Source: an uncultured Demequina sp.
Lineage (GTDB): Bacteria; Actinomycetota; Actinomycetes; Actinomycetales; Demequinaceae
DNA: 20,791 nt
NCBI GenBank assembly: GCA_937925595.1
Contig: CALALQ010000178.1
Span: forward strand, 1-20,791
Reading direction: 5' to 3'
This document shows positions 1 through 6,135 of this stretch, one piece after another (position 1 is the stretch's first letter; each line of letters begins with the position of its first letter). Under the pieces are notes generated by a model, which ran no database searches, was not told the DNA's origin, and saw nothing but the letters and a program-made list of their open reading frames with translations. The position numbers were made by a program, and so were the translations under genes.

Positions 1-21
1 GGAGGGGTACTCGGTCGCCGG

Positions 22-27
22 TAGATT
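22..27 (+). promoter_or_regulatory. Candidate -10 box, leaderless start
   Basis: TAGATT fits the actinobacterial -10 pattern TANNNT and lies 7 nt before the ATG at 35. No Shine-Dalgarno sequence lies in between, so transcription probably starts at or next to the start codon. The same 7-nt geometry occurs before the gene at 11378. Inferred from spacing only. Confidence 0.45.
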
Positions 28-34
28 CAGAGCC

Positions 35-361
35 ATGAAGACCATCGCAAGCGCGGCAATCGCAGTCGCCGCACTCGCCCTGACCGCGTGCTCGTCGCCG
101 CTCCCCGCCGACCCGGAAGCCGCGTTCATCGCGGAGTTGGGTCAGTTCACGCACATTACGGACGTCCTCGACGAGGACAACTGGATCGAGCTGGGCCACA
201 TTGCGTGCCGCGAGTGGGAGGGGATGAGCAAGAGCGAGGTCGCCTCGTTCATCGAGGAGCAGCGCAGCGAGCTCGATGGTGGGATCTTCGACACGACCAT
301 GAGGCAGTACCGACTCGTCGTGAAGTACCTGTGTCCGGAGCAGGCTGAGAAGCTTCCCTGA
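35..361 (+). CDS. Small secreted lipoprotein, DUF732-like
   Basis: This 108-residue protein has a signal peptide (hydrophobic residues 4-18) ending in the lipobox LTAC, with Cys19 as the predicted lipid-modified residue. It should therefore be tethered to the outer face of the membrane. The mature part has one cysteine pair (Cys58 and Cys100), with Cys100 followed by Pro close to the C-terminus. That layout, a short helical domain with a final YxCP-like motif, matches the DUF732 family of small exported actinobacterial proteins, whose function is unknown. The lipoprotein call is firm; the DUF732 assignment is by pattern only. The gene converges on another lipoprotein gene and shares a terminator with it. 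A TAGATT box 7 nt before the ATG suggests a leaderless mRNA. Confidence 0.8.
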   Translation: MKTIASAAIAVAALALTACSSPLPADPEAAFIAELGQFTHITDVLDEDNWIELGHIACREWEGMSKSEVASFIEEQRSELDGGIFDTTMRQYRLVVKYLCPEQAEKLP

Positions 362-382
362 TCGAAGCCCTCCCATAGCAGG

Positions 383-411
383 AACCCCGCCACCAGATTG
401 GTGACGGGGTT
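383..411. terminator. Bidirectional terminator between convergent lipoprotein genes
   Basis: AACCCCGCCACC and GGTGACGGGGTT form a 12-bp stem with one mismatch and a 5-nt loop. The hairpin sits in the 66-bp gap between two convergent genes. Short T-containing tails follow on either strand, so it can serve both. Confidence 0.75.
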
Positions 412-427
412 CTCGCTGCCAGGAACG

Positions 428-1105
428 TCAGTCGGCGATCCAGTTGCCGTTCGAGTCCTGCACGTAGCCGTGCACCTGCCCGACGAGCCCGAAGTTGCCC
501 TTGGCCATGGCCGTGATCTTCACCGTAGCGATCGGCAGTTCGGCAGTGATGGTTGGGGCGTATCGCAGCTGGACAATGGCGGCATGCGATGTGTCATCCG
601 GCCGCATCGCACATGGCTCGACGATCGTGACAAACCGCAGGTCTTCGCTGACGTAAGCCCCGTATTCGTAGGACGCCTCGTCGAACGGCTCGGCGTGCAC
701 CTTGCCATCAGTGAGCCGGAGGCCGATGGAGAAGGCGACCGTGGCGACCGGATCGGACGCCTCCAGCAGTCGCGCGGGGATGGTCTCGTCGGCGTAGCCG
801 ATCACCAGCTCGACCGCGCAGTGGGACGGGTCGCGCAGATCCATCGGATTCAACCCAAGCTGTGTGATATCGCGGTTCTCCGCGATGCCGGCGGCCTCGA
901 TCAGCGAGTCCTGCAGGGTGATCAGGGTTGGTCGATCTTGGGTGAACTCTGCCGTCTCGAAGCTGTAGATCGGATCCAACTGAAGGAACGACCACCCGGA
1001 GATCTGAAGCCCCCGCGGCGTGAGCGGCTGGCCGGTGCAACCGGTGAGCATCAGGACGGCCGCAGCTGTGAGCACGGCGAAGGGTGCGAGTCGGTTCTTC
1101 TTCAT
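428..1105 (-). CDS. Putative lipoprotein, unknown function
   Basis: The 225-residue product starts with a basic MKKNR n-region and a hydrophobic stretch, and ends its signal peptide with the lipobox LTGC (Cys23), so it should be a membrane-anchored extracytoplasmic lipoprotein. The start has a purine-rich Shine-Dalgarno region (GGAAAGG) in the preceding 20 nt. The rest is a mixed alpha/beta sequence with two further cysteines, one in the middle and one in the C-terminal third, which may form a disulfide. I do not recognise the family. It converges on the small lipoprotein at 35-361, so the two are not co-transcribed. Being exported lipoproteins suggests envelope or surface roles for both, but nothing links them functionally. 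Confidence 0.75.
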   Translation of the reverse strand: MKKNRLAPFAVLTAAAVLMLTGCTGQPLTPRGLQISGWSFLQLDPIYSFETAEFTQDRPTLITLQDSLIEAAGIAENRDITQLGLNPMDLRDPSHCAVELVIGYADETIPARLLEASDPVATVAFSIGLRLTDGKVHAEPFDEASYEYGAYVSEDLRFVTIVEPCAMRPDDTSHAAIVQLRYAPTITAELPIATVKITAMAKGNFGLVGQVHGYVQDSNGNWIAD

Positions 1106-1260
1106 GGGGGGCCTTTCCGGGGAAGCGCTGCGCGCTCCAAAACGATCATCACATGGCGCCGACGCAGCACAGGAAGGCTTCGCGGCCGGTTACGTCGGAG
1201 GACATCGGTAGCGTCGTGTTCGGTGCCAACTCACGCACCGGGGCTCGACGAGGGATAGAG

Positions 1261-1800
1261 ATGCAGCCAGACGAGACAGTCGCGTGCCCGATCTTCGCGA
1301 TGACGATGCAGATCGAAGACCACGACGAGCGACCCGAGGCGTGGGAGGTCACGCTGCACGACAGCGACGAGAACGGGGATCCGACCCGTCTGCTCGCGGA
1401 CGCGCGGGTATTCCGCGCTCACTTCGAGGACGCGTGGTTCGATCTGTTCGACAGCGTCAGCAGCGACCTCTCGGAGGTCGCGGGGGCGTTCATGGACAGG
1501 GATCGTGTCGCAGAGGTGCACGAAGAAGCCCTCTGGGCGAACGCGCTCGTGGTGGTGGATTACATCGAGGTCCCCGAAGTCGCGCGAGGAAAGAAATGGA
1601 GCCACCGGCTCATCCACTCGCTCGCGCGCGTGTTCGAGGGTGACGCGATCGCACTCTTGCCTTCGGAGGTCACCCCCGGCGCGAACGATGAGCTCATCCA
1701 CGACCCCGCGAAGCGCAGGGCGCTGGTGAAGCATTGGGGCGAGATGGGATTCGTGACCATCCCGGGCACCAACGTGATGGTGCTCCAGTGGAGCAGCTGA
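1261..1800 (+). CDS. GNAT-fold-like protein
   Basis: I place the start at ATG 1261 because AGGGA at 1251-1255 gives a good Shine-Dalgarno spacing; the open frame extends back to 1084, but that part runs into the upstream promoter region. The 179-residue product looks like a diverged GCN5-related N-acetyltransferase. A strand followed by VPEVARGKKWSHRLI (around residues 103-117) resembles motif A, where the Arg/Gly-rich turn binds acyl-CoA pyrophosphate. The tail KHWGEMGF...V resembles the usual last GNAT helix and strand. The RGKKWS turn is not the canonical Q/RxxGxG/A, so acetyltransferase activity is uncertain. It is transcribed away from the lipoprotein at 428-1105 and converges with the gene at 1804. 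Confidence 0.6.
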   Translation: MQPDETVACPIFAMTMQIEDHDERPEAWEVTLHDSDENGDPTRLLADARVFRAHFEDAWFDLFDSVSSDLSEVAGAFMDRDRVAEVHEEALWANALVVVDYIEVPEVARGKKWSHRLIHSLARVFEGDAIALLPSEVTPGANDELIHDPAKRRALVKHWGEMGFVTIPGTNVMVLQWSS

Positions 1801-1803
1801 CGA

Positions 1804-2517
1804 TCAGCCCCGAGGCGCCTCGACGTACTCTCGGAGATTGGCCAGGTGCTTCCGGGTCACGGAGCTGACCATCTGCGGGCGAAGCAGGTCTCGTCCGGCG
1901 ATGAGCGGGTCCACGAACATGGTGGTCTTGGTGTCGACCCAGGCCATGGCGCTGGTGCCGAGGCGCTCCTTGGTGCCGGTGATGAGCATCAGCGTGAAGT
2001 CCGTCGAGTCAGCTTCGGAGAAGCCGATTTCCTTCATCGACGCGGCGCGCGGCACGTAGGCAATGACGCGACCGAGCGGCCGCCTCTGCCCGGTGATCTG
2101 GGGGATGGCGACGGGGCCGGAGACGTAGCAGCCCTCGACGGCGGCCCAAATGGTCTCTGCCTGGTCGCGGCCGGAGGTGACGTCCTGCCGCCAGTAGGTG
2201 ATGTTCTCCGGGGACTCGCGGTTCGCTGCGATCACGCCTTCGATGAGCGCCCTGTCGAACAGGTCGCCGCGGCGGTCCGCGCGAACGCTGACACCCTCGT
2301 CGGTCTCTACGATGAGGCCGGCGAACAGCGGGGACTCCAGGGCGTCCCGGACGGTCTCCTCGCTGCCCTGACGCGATCCGAGCATCTCGACCAGGTCGGG
2401 AACGGTGCGCGGTGCGTCTGCGGCGAGCAGCATGCTCGCCAGCGCAAGCATGTTCGCGTCGAGCAGCGGTTGCTTCGATCTAGGAGCTCGGCGCTCCCCA
2501 GCGGCGTCTTCATCCAT
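1804..2517 (-). CDS. Hypothetical protein, 237 aa
   Basis: I do not recognise this protein. I chose the ATG at 2517 because the sequence before it in the same frame reads as promoter DNA and overlaps the divergent gene at 2626. The N-terminal third (about residues 20-75) is helical and reads like a winged-helix-type segment: LALASMLLAAD, then PDLVEMLG, then EETVRDALESPLFAGLI. The rest is mixed alpha/beta without cysteine clusters or membrane segments, so it is probably cytoplasmic. No Shine-Dalgarno is evident. TATGCT lies on the minus strand 9 nt before the ATG, which suggests a very short leader or none. Its stop lies 3 bp from the end of the GNAT-like gene, with no room for a terminator. 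A regulator with an N-terminal HTH is possible but unproven. Confidence 0.65.
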   Translation of the reverse strand: MDEDAAGERRAPRSKQPLLDANMLALASMLLAADAPRTVPDLVEMLGSRQGSEETVRDALESPLFAGLIVETDEGVSVRADRRGDLFDRALIEGVIAANRESPENITYWRQDVTSGRDQAETIWAAVEGCYVSGPVAIPQITGQRRPLGRVIAYVPRAASMKEIGFSEADSTDFTLMLITGTKERLGTSAMAWVDTKTTMFVDPLIAGRDLLRPQMVSSVTRKHLANLREYVEAPRG

Positions 2518-2518
2518 G

Positions 2519-2531
2519 ATGCTTCGAGCAT
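2519..2531. promoter_or_regulatory. Small dyad over the start/-10 of the 1804-2517 gene
   Basis: ATGCT and AGCAT flank a TCG centre, immediately upstream of the ATG at 2517 and overlapping the minus-strand TATGCT box. Its position would suit an operator that blocks initiation, possibly autoregulation. The short arms make chance occurrence possible. Confidence 0.25.
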
Positions 2532-2625
2532 ATTGCCTCACGACTCTGCAGTGCGGGGCAGTGCCGGCGCGAGACAGTACGGGCGTAGCCTGGTTGATGC
2601 TCGGCCGGAGAAGGGATCTCTCGTC

Positions 2626-2898
2626 ATGCCTGCCGACTGGCACCCGTTCCTCAGCGCTGAGGAGCCGCAGCCGGGTGTCTGGACCCTCACCGCTCAGTAC
2701 GACAGCGAACCGTACGGACGAGTGGAGATCCGACGCACTTCTGATGGGCCGCGTTACAGGGTGGAGCTGTACGGCCAGCTGATCGGCTGGTCGACGACGT
2801 TGCGGCTCGCGCTGGATCGAGTCCATGCCGCCTACCTCAAGACGCTCGGCCCGGGTGGTGCGGCGAAGGCCGACTGGGGTGTTCGGCCGGACAGCTGA
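2626..2898 (+). CDS. Hypothetical protein, 90 aa
   Basis: This is a 90-residue acidic-to-neutral protein starting at ATG 2626, with a strong ribosome binding site (GGAGAAGGG at 2606-2614). The first two thirds look like a small antiparallel beta domain (WTLTAQYDSEPYGRVEIRR, then YRVELYGQLIGWS), followed by one amphipathic helix (LRLALDRVHAAYLKTL) and a disordered tail. There is no signal peptide or cysteine. Such small domains are common as lone genes in actinobacterial accessory DNA; I cannot assign a role. It is divergent from the gene at 1804-2517, and a TAGCCT box at 2586-2591 could be its -10. The gene is followed by the 636-bp repeat-rich tract. Confidence 0.7.
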   Translation: MPADWHPFLSAEEPQPGVWTLTAQYDSEPYGRVEIRRTSDGPRYRVELYGQLIGWSTTLRLALDRVHAAYLKTLGPGGAAKADWGVRPDS

Positions 2899-2958
2899 CC
2901 GGTAGCTCGAGGGGGAATGACCGCCATAGGGGCTCGTCGGAGGGTGATCGCGGGTGGC

Positions 2959-3389
2959 TGTACCCGTTTGACTCAGAAACCGGGTACAGGGAAATACGCA
3001 GGTCAACGGCCCTTTCGGGCGTTGCACGACGAATCTGTGTACCCGTTTGAAAATGCAACGGGTACAGCTCGGAGGGGCCATTTTCCGCGTCTTTTCGGTG
3101 TTTTGGTTAGAAGAAGAGAGAGATGTACCCGATGTACCCACCGTTTACGGAAAGTACACACATGCGCGCATGCACGCATGCACGCATATAGTTCAGTCCA
3201 GAAGTTGGTACGTCGGGTACATAGCGCATTTCGCCCAGGTCAGCGAACAAATATCGCCATCGTGGCGGGGTACAGGTGCGGGTACAGCCCTCCTGCGAGC
3301 CCCGCTCTGAGCATCGTGCTTCTCCGCGTTGAACTGGGATTTTCTCGTTAGTGCGACGGTCCCCACGCTGTACCCGATAAACGGGTACG
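2959..3389. repeat. Array of TGTACCCG / CGGGTACA motifs
   Basis: TGTACCCG occurs at 2959, 3038, 3124 and 3369, and its complement CGGGTACA at 2981, 3059, 3214 and 3279. One-mismatch copies lie at 3133 (TGTACCCA), 3267 (GGGGTACA) and 3382 (CGGGTACG). Many are paired: 2959/2981, 3038/3059 and 3369/3382 face each other as inverted repeats, with 10-bp perfect arms (TGTACCCGTT and AACGGGTACA) for the second pair. 3124/3133 and 3267/3279 are direct pairs 9 and 12 bp apart. This is a clear repeated protein-binding-type motif: iterons of a replicon, or operators of a repressor. Confidence 0.85.
3161..3190. repeat. 8-bp tandem repeat CATGCACG
   Basis: About three and a half units of CATGC(A/G)CG run head to tail inside the TGTACCCG array, between motif copies 3133 and 3214. 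The unit alternates purine and pyrimidine, so it could favour unusual DNA structure. Function unknown. Confidence 0.7.
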
Positions 3390-3406
3390 GGCATGGCTGG
3401 CGAGAA

Positions 3407-3442
3407 GAAACCCCCGAGAAGCCGAAGCCTCCCGGGGGTTTC
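3407..3442 (-). terminator. Rho-independent terminator of the 3535-4491 gene
   Basis: GAAACCCCCG and CGGGGGTTTC form a perfect 10-bp stem. Read on the minus strand the stem is followed by a TTTCTTCTC tail. It lies downstream of the membrane-protein gene stop at 3535, after two smaller hairpins (3512-3529 and 3488-3502). Confidence 0.75.
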
Positions 3443-3534
3443 TGTGTAGGGATCGACGCTGTGCCGAGCGACGGTCCCGGTTCTCCTCTCGCCGCTGGCG
3501 AGCGAGATGCTGGGCTGTCAGTACAGCCCCGGTC

Positions 3535-4491
3535 TTAGGGGCAGGGGACGATCATCGAACCGCCGTGGCCGTTGTCGCCGCGGCAGACCTTCGGGCCTCC
3601 GCCTCCGCCGACGCCACCGCCACCGACGCTCCCGCCGCCACTACCGCCGCCGCCGGACGAACCGCCGCCGCCCTTGGAGCCGCTGGAGGAACCGCCCGAG
3701 CCCTTGGAGCCCGAGCTGCCGGACGAGCCAGACGAGCGGGAGCCGGTGTAGCCGGACGAGCCGGAGCGGGACGAGGACTGGCGGGAAGCGGCGGCCTTGC
3801 GAGCAGCCTCTTCGGCGGCCTTCTTGGCGGCCTTGGCCTTCTTGGCTGCAGCGATCTTGCGCGCCTTCTCGGCGGCGGCCTTCTTCGCCGCAACCTTCTT
3901 CTCGGCGGTGATGCGAGCCTTCTCATCCGCCTGGAAGGTGGCGAAGTCGGCGGTCAGGGCCTCGACGCGCTCGTCGAGCACGGTCGCGGTGGACGTGGTG
4001 CGCTCGGCGGCCGCGGTAATCGTCGCCGCCTCGTCTCGGTCACCGCACACGGCGGCGATCTCGATGGCGAGCAGCTCGTCCCGGGTGTCGATGACGTCAC
4101 GGGTGAAGTCCGCGCCGCTGGGGCGGGCCGCGACCGCTTCGACAGCCTTCTCGCCCTTGCTGGCGGACTTGGCTTCGACTGCCTCGACCGCGGGGCGGTC
4201 GGTGTAGACGGTGCTCTTCCAGCCCTTGGTGTCGGGGAGGTCGACGCTGGTGATCAGCTCGAGCGCGGAGTCGGCGCCGGCAACGGACTTCTCACTGGTG
4301 GTCGCGGCCGTCGACGCCAGGTCGAGGGCGACATCGCACTGGCGAGCGGTCTCGTTGGCGTAGACGACCGTGGTCCCGGTGATGACGCCGGCGGCCACCA
4401 GACCAGCGACCGAGAGGATCGCGATGGTACGGCGGCGGGGGCGTCGACGGGGAGCGGGTGCCGCTGCGTCGGTAGTGAGGTCCTCAGACAT
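3535..4491 (-). CDS. Membrane-anchored protein with Ala/Lys helix and Gly/Ser tail
   Basis: The start is ATG 4491, because AAGGAG sits 9 nt upstream; an in-frame ATG nearer the AAGGAG is too close to it. The 318-residue product has a basic cytoplasmic N-terminus (Arg-rich, residues 15-21) and one transmembrane segment (about 22-45). An extracytoplasmic helical domain follows with a likely disulfide pair (Cys52, Cys149), then a long Ala/Lys/Glu-rich helix (about 190-237) and a Ser/Gly-rich low-complexity tail (about 238-299). The chain ends in a small cap with two cysteines (Cys303 and Cys317). The topology suggests a stalk crossing the cell wall and presenting a disulfide-closed tip. I do not know a named family; annotation pipelines may call such proteins colicin transporter-like because of the Ala/Lys helix. 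A strong terminator follows. Confidence 0.75.
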   Translation of the reverse strand: MSEDLTTDAAAPAPRRRPRRRTIAILSVAGLVAAGVITGTTVVYANETARQCDVALDLASTAATTSEKSVAGADSALELITSVDLPDTKGWKSTVYTDRPAVEAVEAKSASKGEKAVEAVAARPSGADFTRDVIDTRDELLAIEIAAVCGDRDEAATITAAAERTTSTATVLDERVEALTADFATFQADEKARITAEKKVAAKKAAAEKARKIAAAKKAKAAKKAAEEAARKAAASRQSSSRSGSSGYTGSRSSGSSGSSGSKGSGGSSSGSKGGGGSSGGGGSGGGSVGGGGVGGGGGPKVCRGDNGHGGSMIVPCP

Positions 4492-4545
4492 GAGGATCAT
4501 CTCCTTCGTGGTACTTGATGCAGCGGGGGGCGCGGCACTGAGATG

Positions 4546-4575
4546 TCGGATCTGCTGATAAATCAGCGATTCCGA
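4546..4575. promoter_or_regulatory. Symmetric 30-bp dyad upstream of the membrane-protein gene
   Basis: GCTGAT-AA-ATCAGC forms a perfect core (4554-4567), flanked symmetrically by TCGGA (4546-4550) and TCCGA (4571-4575). Eleven of fourteen positions pair around one centre. It lies 55 bp upstream of ATG 4491, where an operator would be expected. A sigma-factor promoter around it is not clear by eye. Confidence 0.45.
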
Positions 4576-4648
4576 TGTCACAGACCATCATGCCTCTTGA
4601 AATCGGATAAGCATGACGGCGCCGGCACTTGCCGCAAAAAATGGTCGT

Positions 4649-4674
4649 GGGAGGCTCATTCCGGAGAGCCTCCC
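4649..4674 (-). terminator. Hairpin terminator of the 4730-5086 gene
   Basis: GGGAGGCTC and GAGCCTCCC make a perfect 9-bp stem with an 8-nt loop. On the minus strand it is followed, after ACGACCA, by a run of six T. A second hairpin with the same core (AGCCTCC 4691-4697 and GGAGGCT 4704-4710) lies between it and the gene stop, so arms of the two could also pair alternatively. Confidence 0.65.
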
Positions 4675-4729
4675 GCGTGGGTACCCGGGCAGCCTCCACT
4701 CAGGGAGGCTCGGGGGAGTAGGGAGCCGG

Positions 4730-5086
4730 CTACTGCTGGGAGTACCGGTTGAGGAACCACATCTCGTTGAAGGGCTCGGCCGCGCCGTTCTCCTTCTCGA
4801 TGACGTAGACGACGTCGACGGTCCACTGCGGGGCGCCGAACATGTCGAACTTGCGCTCGTTGACGGTGAGGATCATGGAGCGCGGGACTGCGCCGATCTC
4901 CTGGAAGAAGCGCATGCGCTTGGCCTTGATCTCGCGCTCGGACTTCGCGAAGAACTGGAACCGGTGGTACCAGCCTTCGTCCTTCGTCGGGAAGCGACCC
5001 ATGTGGCCGCTGGCGACCTTCACGTCGACCTCGCGGGGAGCCAGAAGCTCACCGGACTCGTCGTATCGGCAGGGTGCAATCTTCAC
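4730..5086 (-). CDS. Hypothetical protein, 118 aa
   Basis: I prefer the GTG at 5086 because the ribosome binding site AGGAGG ends 8 nt upstream of it; the GTG at 5095 overlaps that site. The product (VKIAPCRYDESG...) is a small soluble, basic protein with many aromatic residues, mostly beta-rich: GWYHRFQFFAKSE, then RSMILTVNERKFD, then WTVDVVYVIEKENG, ending EMWFLNRYSQQ. There is no signal peptide or membrane segment. I do not recognise the family. It lies downstream of the CPBP protease gene, separated by the 5118-5344 stem-loop array, so if transcribed from that operon its mRNA carries the array as a leader. It has its own terminator hairpins at 4649-4710. Confidence 0.75.
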   Translation of the reverse strand: MKIAPCRYDESGELLAPREVDVKVASGHMGRFPTKDEGWYHRFQFFAKSEREIKAKRMRFFQEIGAVPRSMILTVNERKFDMFGAPQWTVDVVYVIEKENGAAEPFNEMWFLNRYSQQ

Positions 5087-5117
5087 GGCTATCACCTCCT
5101 GGGTCGTCTTCGTGAAA

Positions 5118-5344
5118 GGTCTGCGAGGAGACCCTAACTCAGACGTTGGTGATTCGCCTCCTCACCAACATCCCCGGGTGACCGCCCTCCCGGTCACCCA
5201 CCACTTCACTTCACAGCCGGCGAAGGGCCGGTCCGGGTCACGGACCGGCTCAGCCGGCTGGCATCTGCACTGCTGCCGAGATTGCGCTTCTGCGCTCTCG
5301 GCAGTCGGTCAGCGACAGCTGACCATCGCCCGGTTCTCCGGGCG
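5118..5344. ncRNA. Array of seven stem-loops, candidate structured RNA
   Basis: Seven consecutive perfect-stem hairpins occupy the gap between two genes. H0 is GGTCT 5118-5122 with AGACC 5129-5133. H1 is GTTGGTGA 5145-5152 with TCACCAAC 5162-5169. H2 is GGGTGACCG 5176-5184 with CGGTCACCC 5191-5199. H3 is GCCGGTCCG 5227-5235 with CGGACCGGC 5241-5249. H4 is CTGCCGAGA 5273-5281 with TCTCGGCAG 5296-5304, with an inner GCGC-TTCT-GCGC. H5 is GGTCAGC 5307-5313 with GCTGACC 5318-5324. H6 is CGCCCGG 5327-5333 with CCGGGCG 5338-5344. The stems differ in sequence, so this is not a repeat. None has a T-tract, so they are not ordinary terminators. On the plus strand the H1 and H2 loops carry CCTCC; on the minus strand they carry GGAGG. 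Strand is undecided. Confidence 0.6.
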
Positions 5345-5352
5345 CATGGCTC

Positions 5353-6135
5353 TCAGCGGGAATCCGCGAGAGCGCCACCTTTCGACCACTGTCGAAAGAG
5401 GTACAGACTCAGCCCCGCCGCCGCGACGAGCGCCGTGGCGACGAAGGGATTAGCGAGGACGAGGATGATCGGGACCGGCATTGCGAAGGCGATGGCGTTG
5501 AACCCCGCGTGCATGAGCACAAGCGGCCAGAGGCGCTGGCTCGATTCGTAGACGAATGCGAGCAGGATCCCCAGCGGCACGGTGAGCGCGATCTGCACGA
5601 TGTTGCCGTGCAGGACGGCGAAGCCGAGCGCGGTGATGACCGCCGCGACCAGTGGTGACCAGTGCGTGCGCAGCGCCGGGTAGGCGATGCCGCGCAGGAG
5701 CGACTCCTCTCCGATGGGGGCGAAGACCACGGTCGAGACGAGCAGCAGGCCCAGTGGAGCGTTGGCCTGTGTGCCCGCGACAGCGTCGAACCCGTCCGAT
5801 CCCCACGCGAGGTAGAGGCTCATCCCTGCCGACTGGCCAGCGAGCCAGCAGACGACGAGGGTGGACAGGGCGTAGCCCCAGAAGCGCGACGTCTTGGCGA
5901 TCGGGTGAGCGGCTGCAGCCTGCGGCGTGCCCGTGCTCCACTGGCGATAGACCAGGAAGAGCACGAACGCCGTGATGTTGGCCGCAGCCGCCCCGGTGAG
6001 TGCGTCACCTGTGAGCGCCGCGACCAGGAGGGTCACCGCCACATAGATGGCAAGTGCCCCTCCCAGGACGGCGATCGTGCGCATCCCGCGGCGGATACCG
6101 TCGCGAGTGGGCTTTCTCGGTGACACGCTGCTCAC
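5353..6135 (-). CDS. CPBP family intramembrane metalloprotease
   Basis: This 260-residue polytopic membrane protein belongs to the CPBP (CAAX protease and bacteriocin-processing, Rce1/Abi) family of intramembrane glutamic/metallo proteases. All three family motifs are present: EExxxR at Glu143-Glu144-Arg148, FxxxH at Phe172-His176, and HxxxN at His209-Asn213, each in a hydrophobic segment. It should therefore be catalytically competent and cleave a substrate within or near the membrane. The start is GTG 6135, overlapping the RecJ-like gene stop as GTGA, so its translation is probably coupled to that gene. Family members process bacteriocins, prenylated peptides or regulators; no obvious peptide substrate is encoded here, though the small genes of the operon are candidates. 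Family assignment is firm, substrate unknown. Confidence 0.9.
   Translation of the reverse strand: MSSVSPRKPTRDGIRRGMRTIAVLGGALAIYVAVTLLVAALTGDALTGAAAANITAFVLFLVYRQWSTGTPQAAAAHPIAKTSRFWGYALSTLVVCWLAGQSAGMSLYLAWGSDGFDAVAGTQANAPLGLLLVSTVVFAPIGEESLLRGIAYPALRTHWSPLVAAVITALGFAVLHGNIVQIALTVPLGILLAFVYESSQRLWPLVLMHAGFNAIAFAMPVPIILVLANPFVATALVAAAGLSLYLFRQWSKGGALADSR

Larger units (their letters stand above)
2899..3534. other. Gene-free tract with repeats, possible origin or operator region
   Basis: No credible gene lies here on either strand: the open frames are rich in Arg, His and Cys and lack start signals. The tract holds eleven copies of an 8-bp motif (2959-3389), an AT-richer stretch around 3078-3120 with several T runs, a short 8-bp tandem repeat (3161-3190), and a terminator at 3407-3442. 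Iteron-like motifs next to AT-rich DNA resemble a plasmid replication origin, but no Rep gene adjoins it in this window. Confidence 0.55.

Noticed and set aside
2959..3066. CRISPR array from repeated CCCGTTT/AAACGGG elements
   Set aside because: Repeats are only 8-10 bp, in both orientations, and unevenly spaced; there is no conserved 24-40 bp repeat or cas gene.
2917..3351. Open frames in the TGTACCCG array on both strands
   Set aside because: They spell repeated motif-derived residues (such as YVPDVP) and Cys/His-rich runs, and have no credible start; the DNA repeats explain them.
3565..4518. Long plus-strand frame opposite the stalk-protein gene
   Set aside because: It is the Gly/Ala-rich mirror of the real minus-strand gene, which has a good ribosome binding site, membrane segment and terminator.
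5118..5344. Tandem transcription terminators
   Set aside because: None of the seven hairpins is followed by a T-tract on either strand, and one or two would suffice between two genes.
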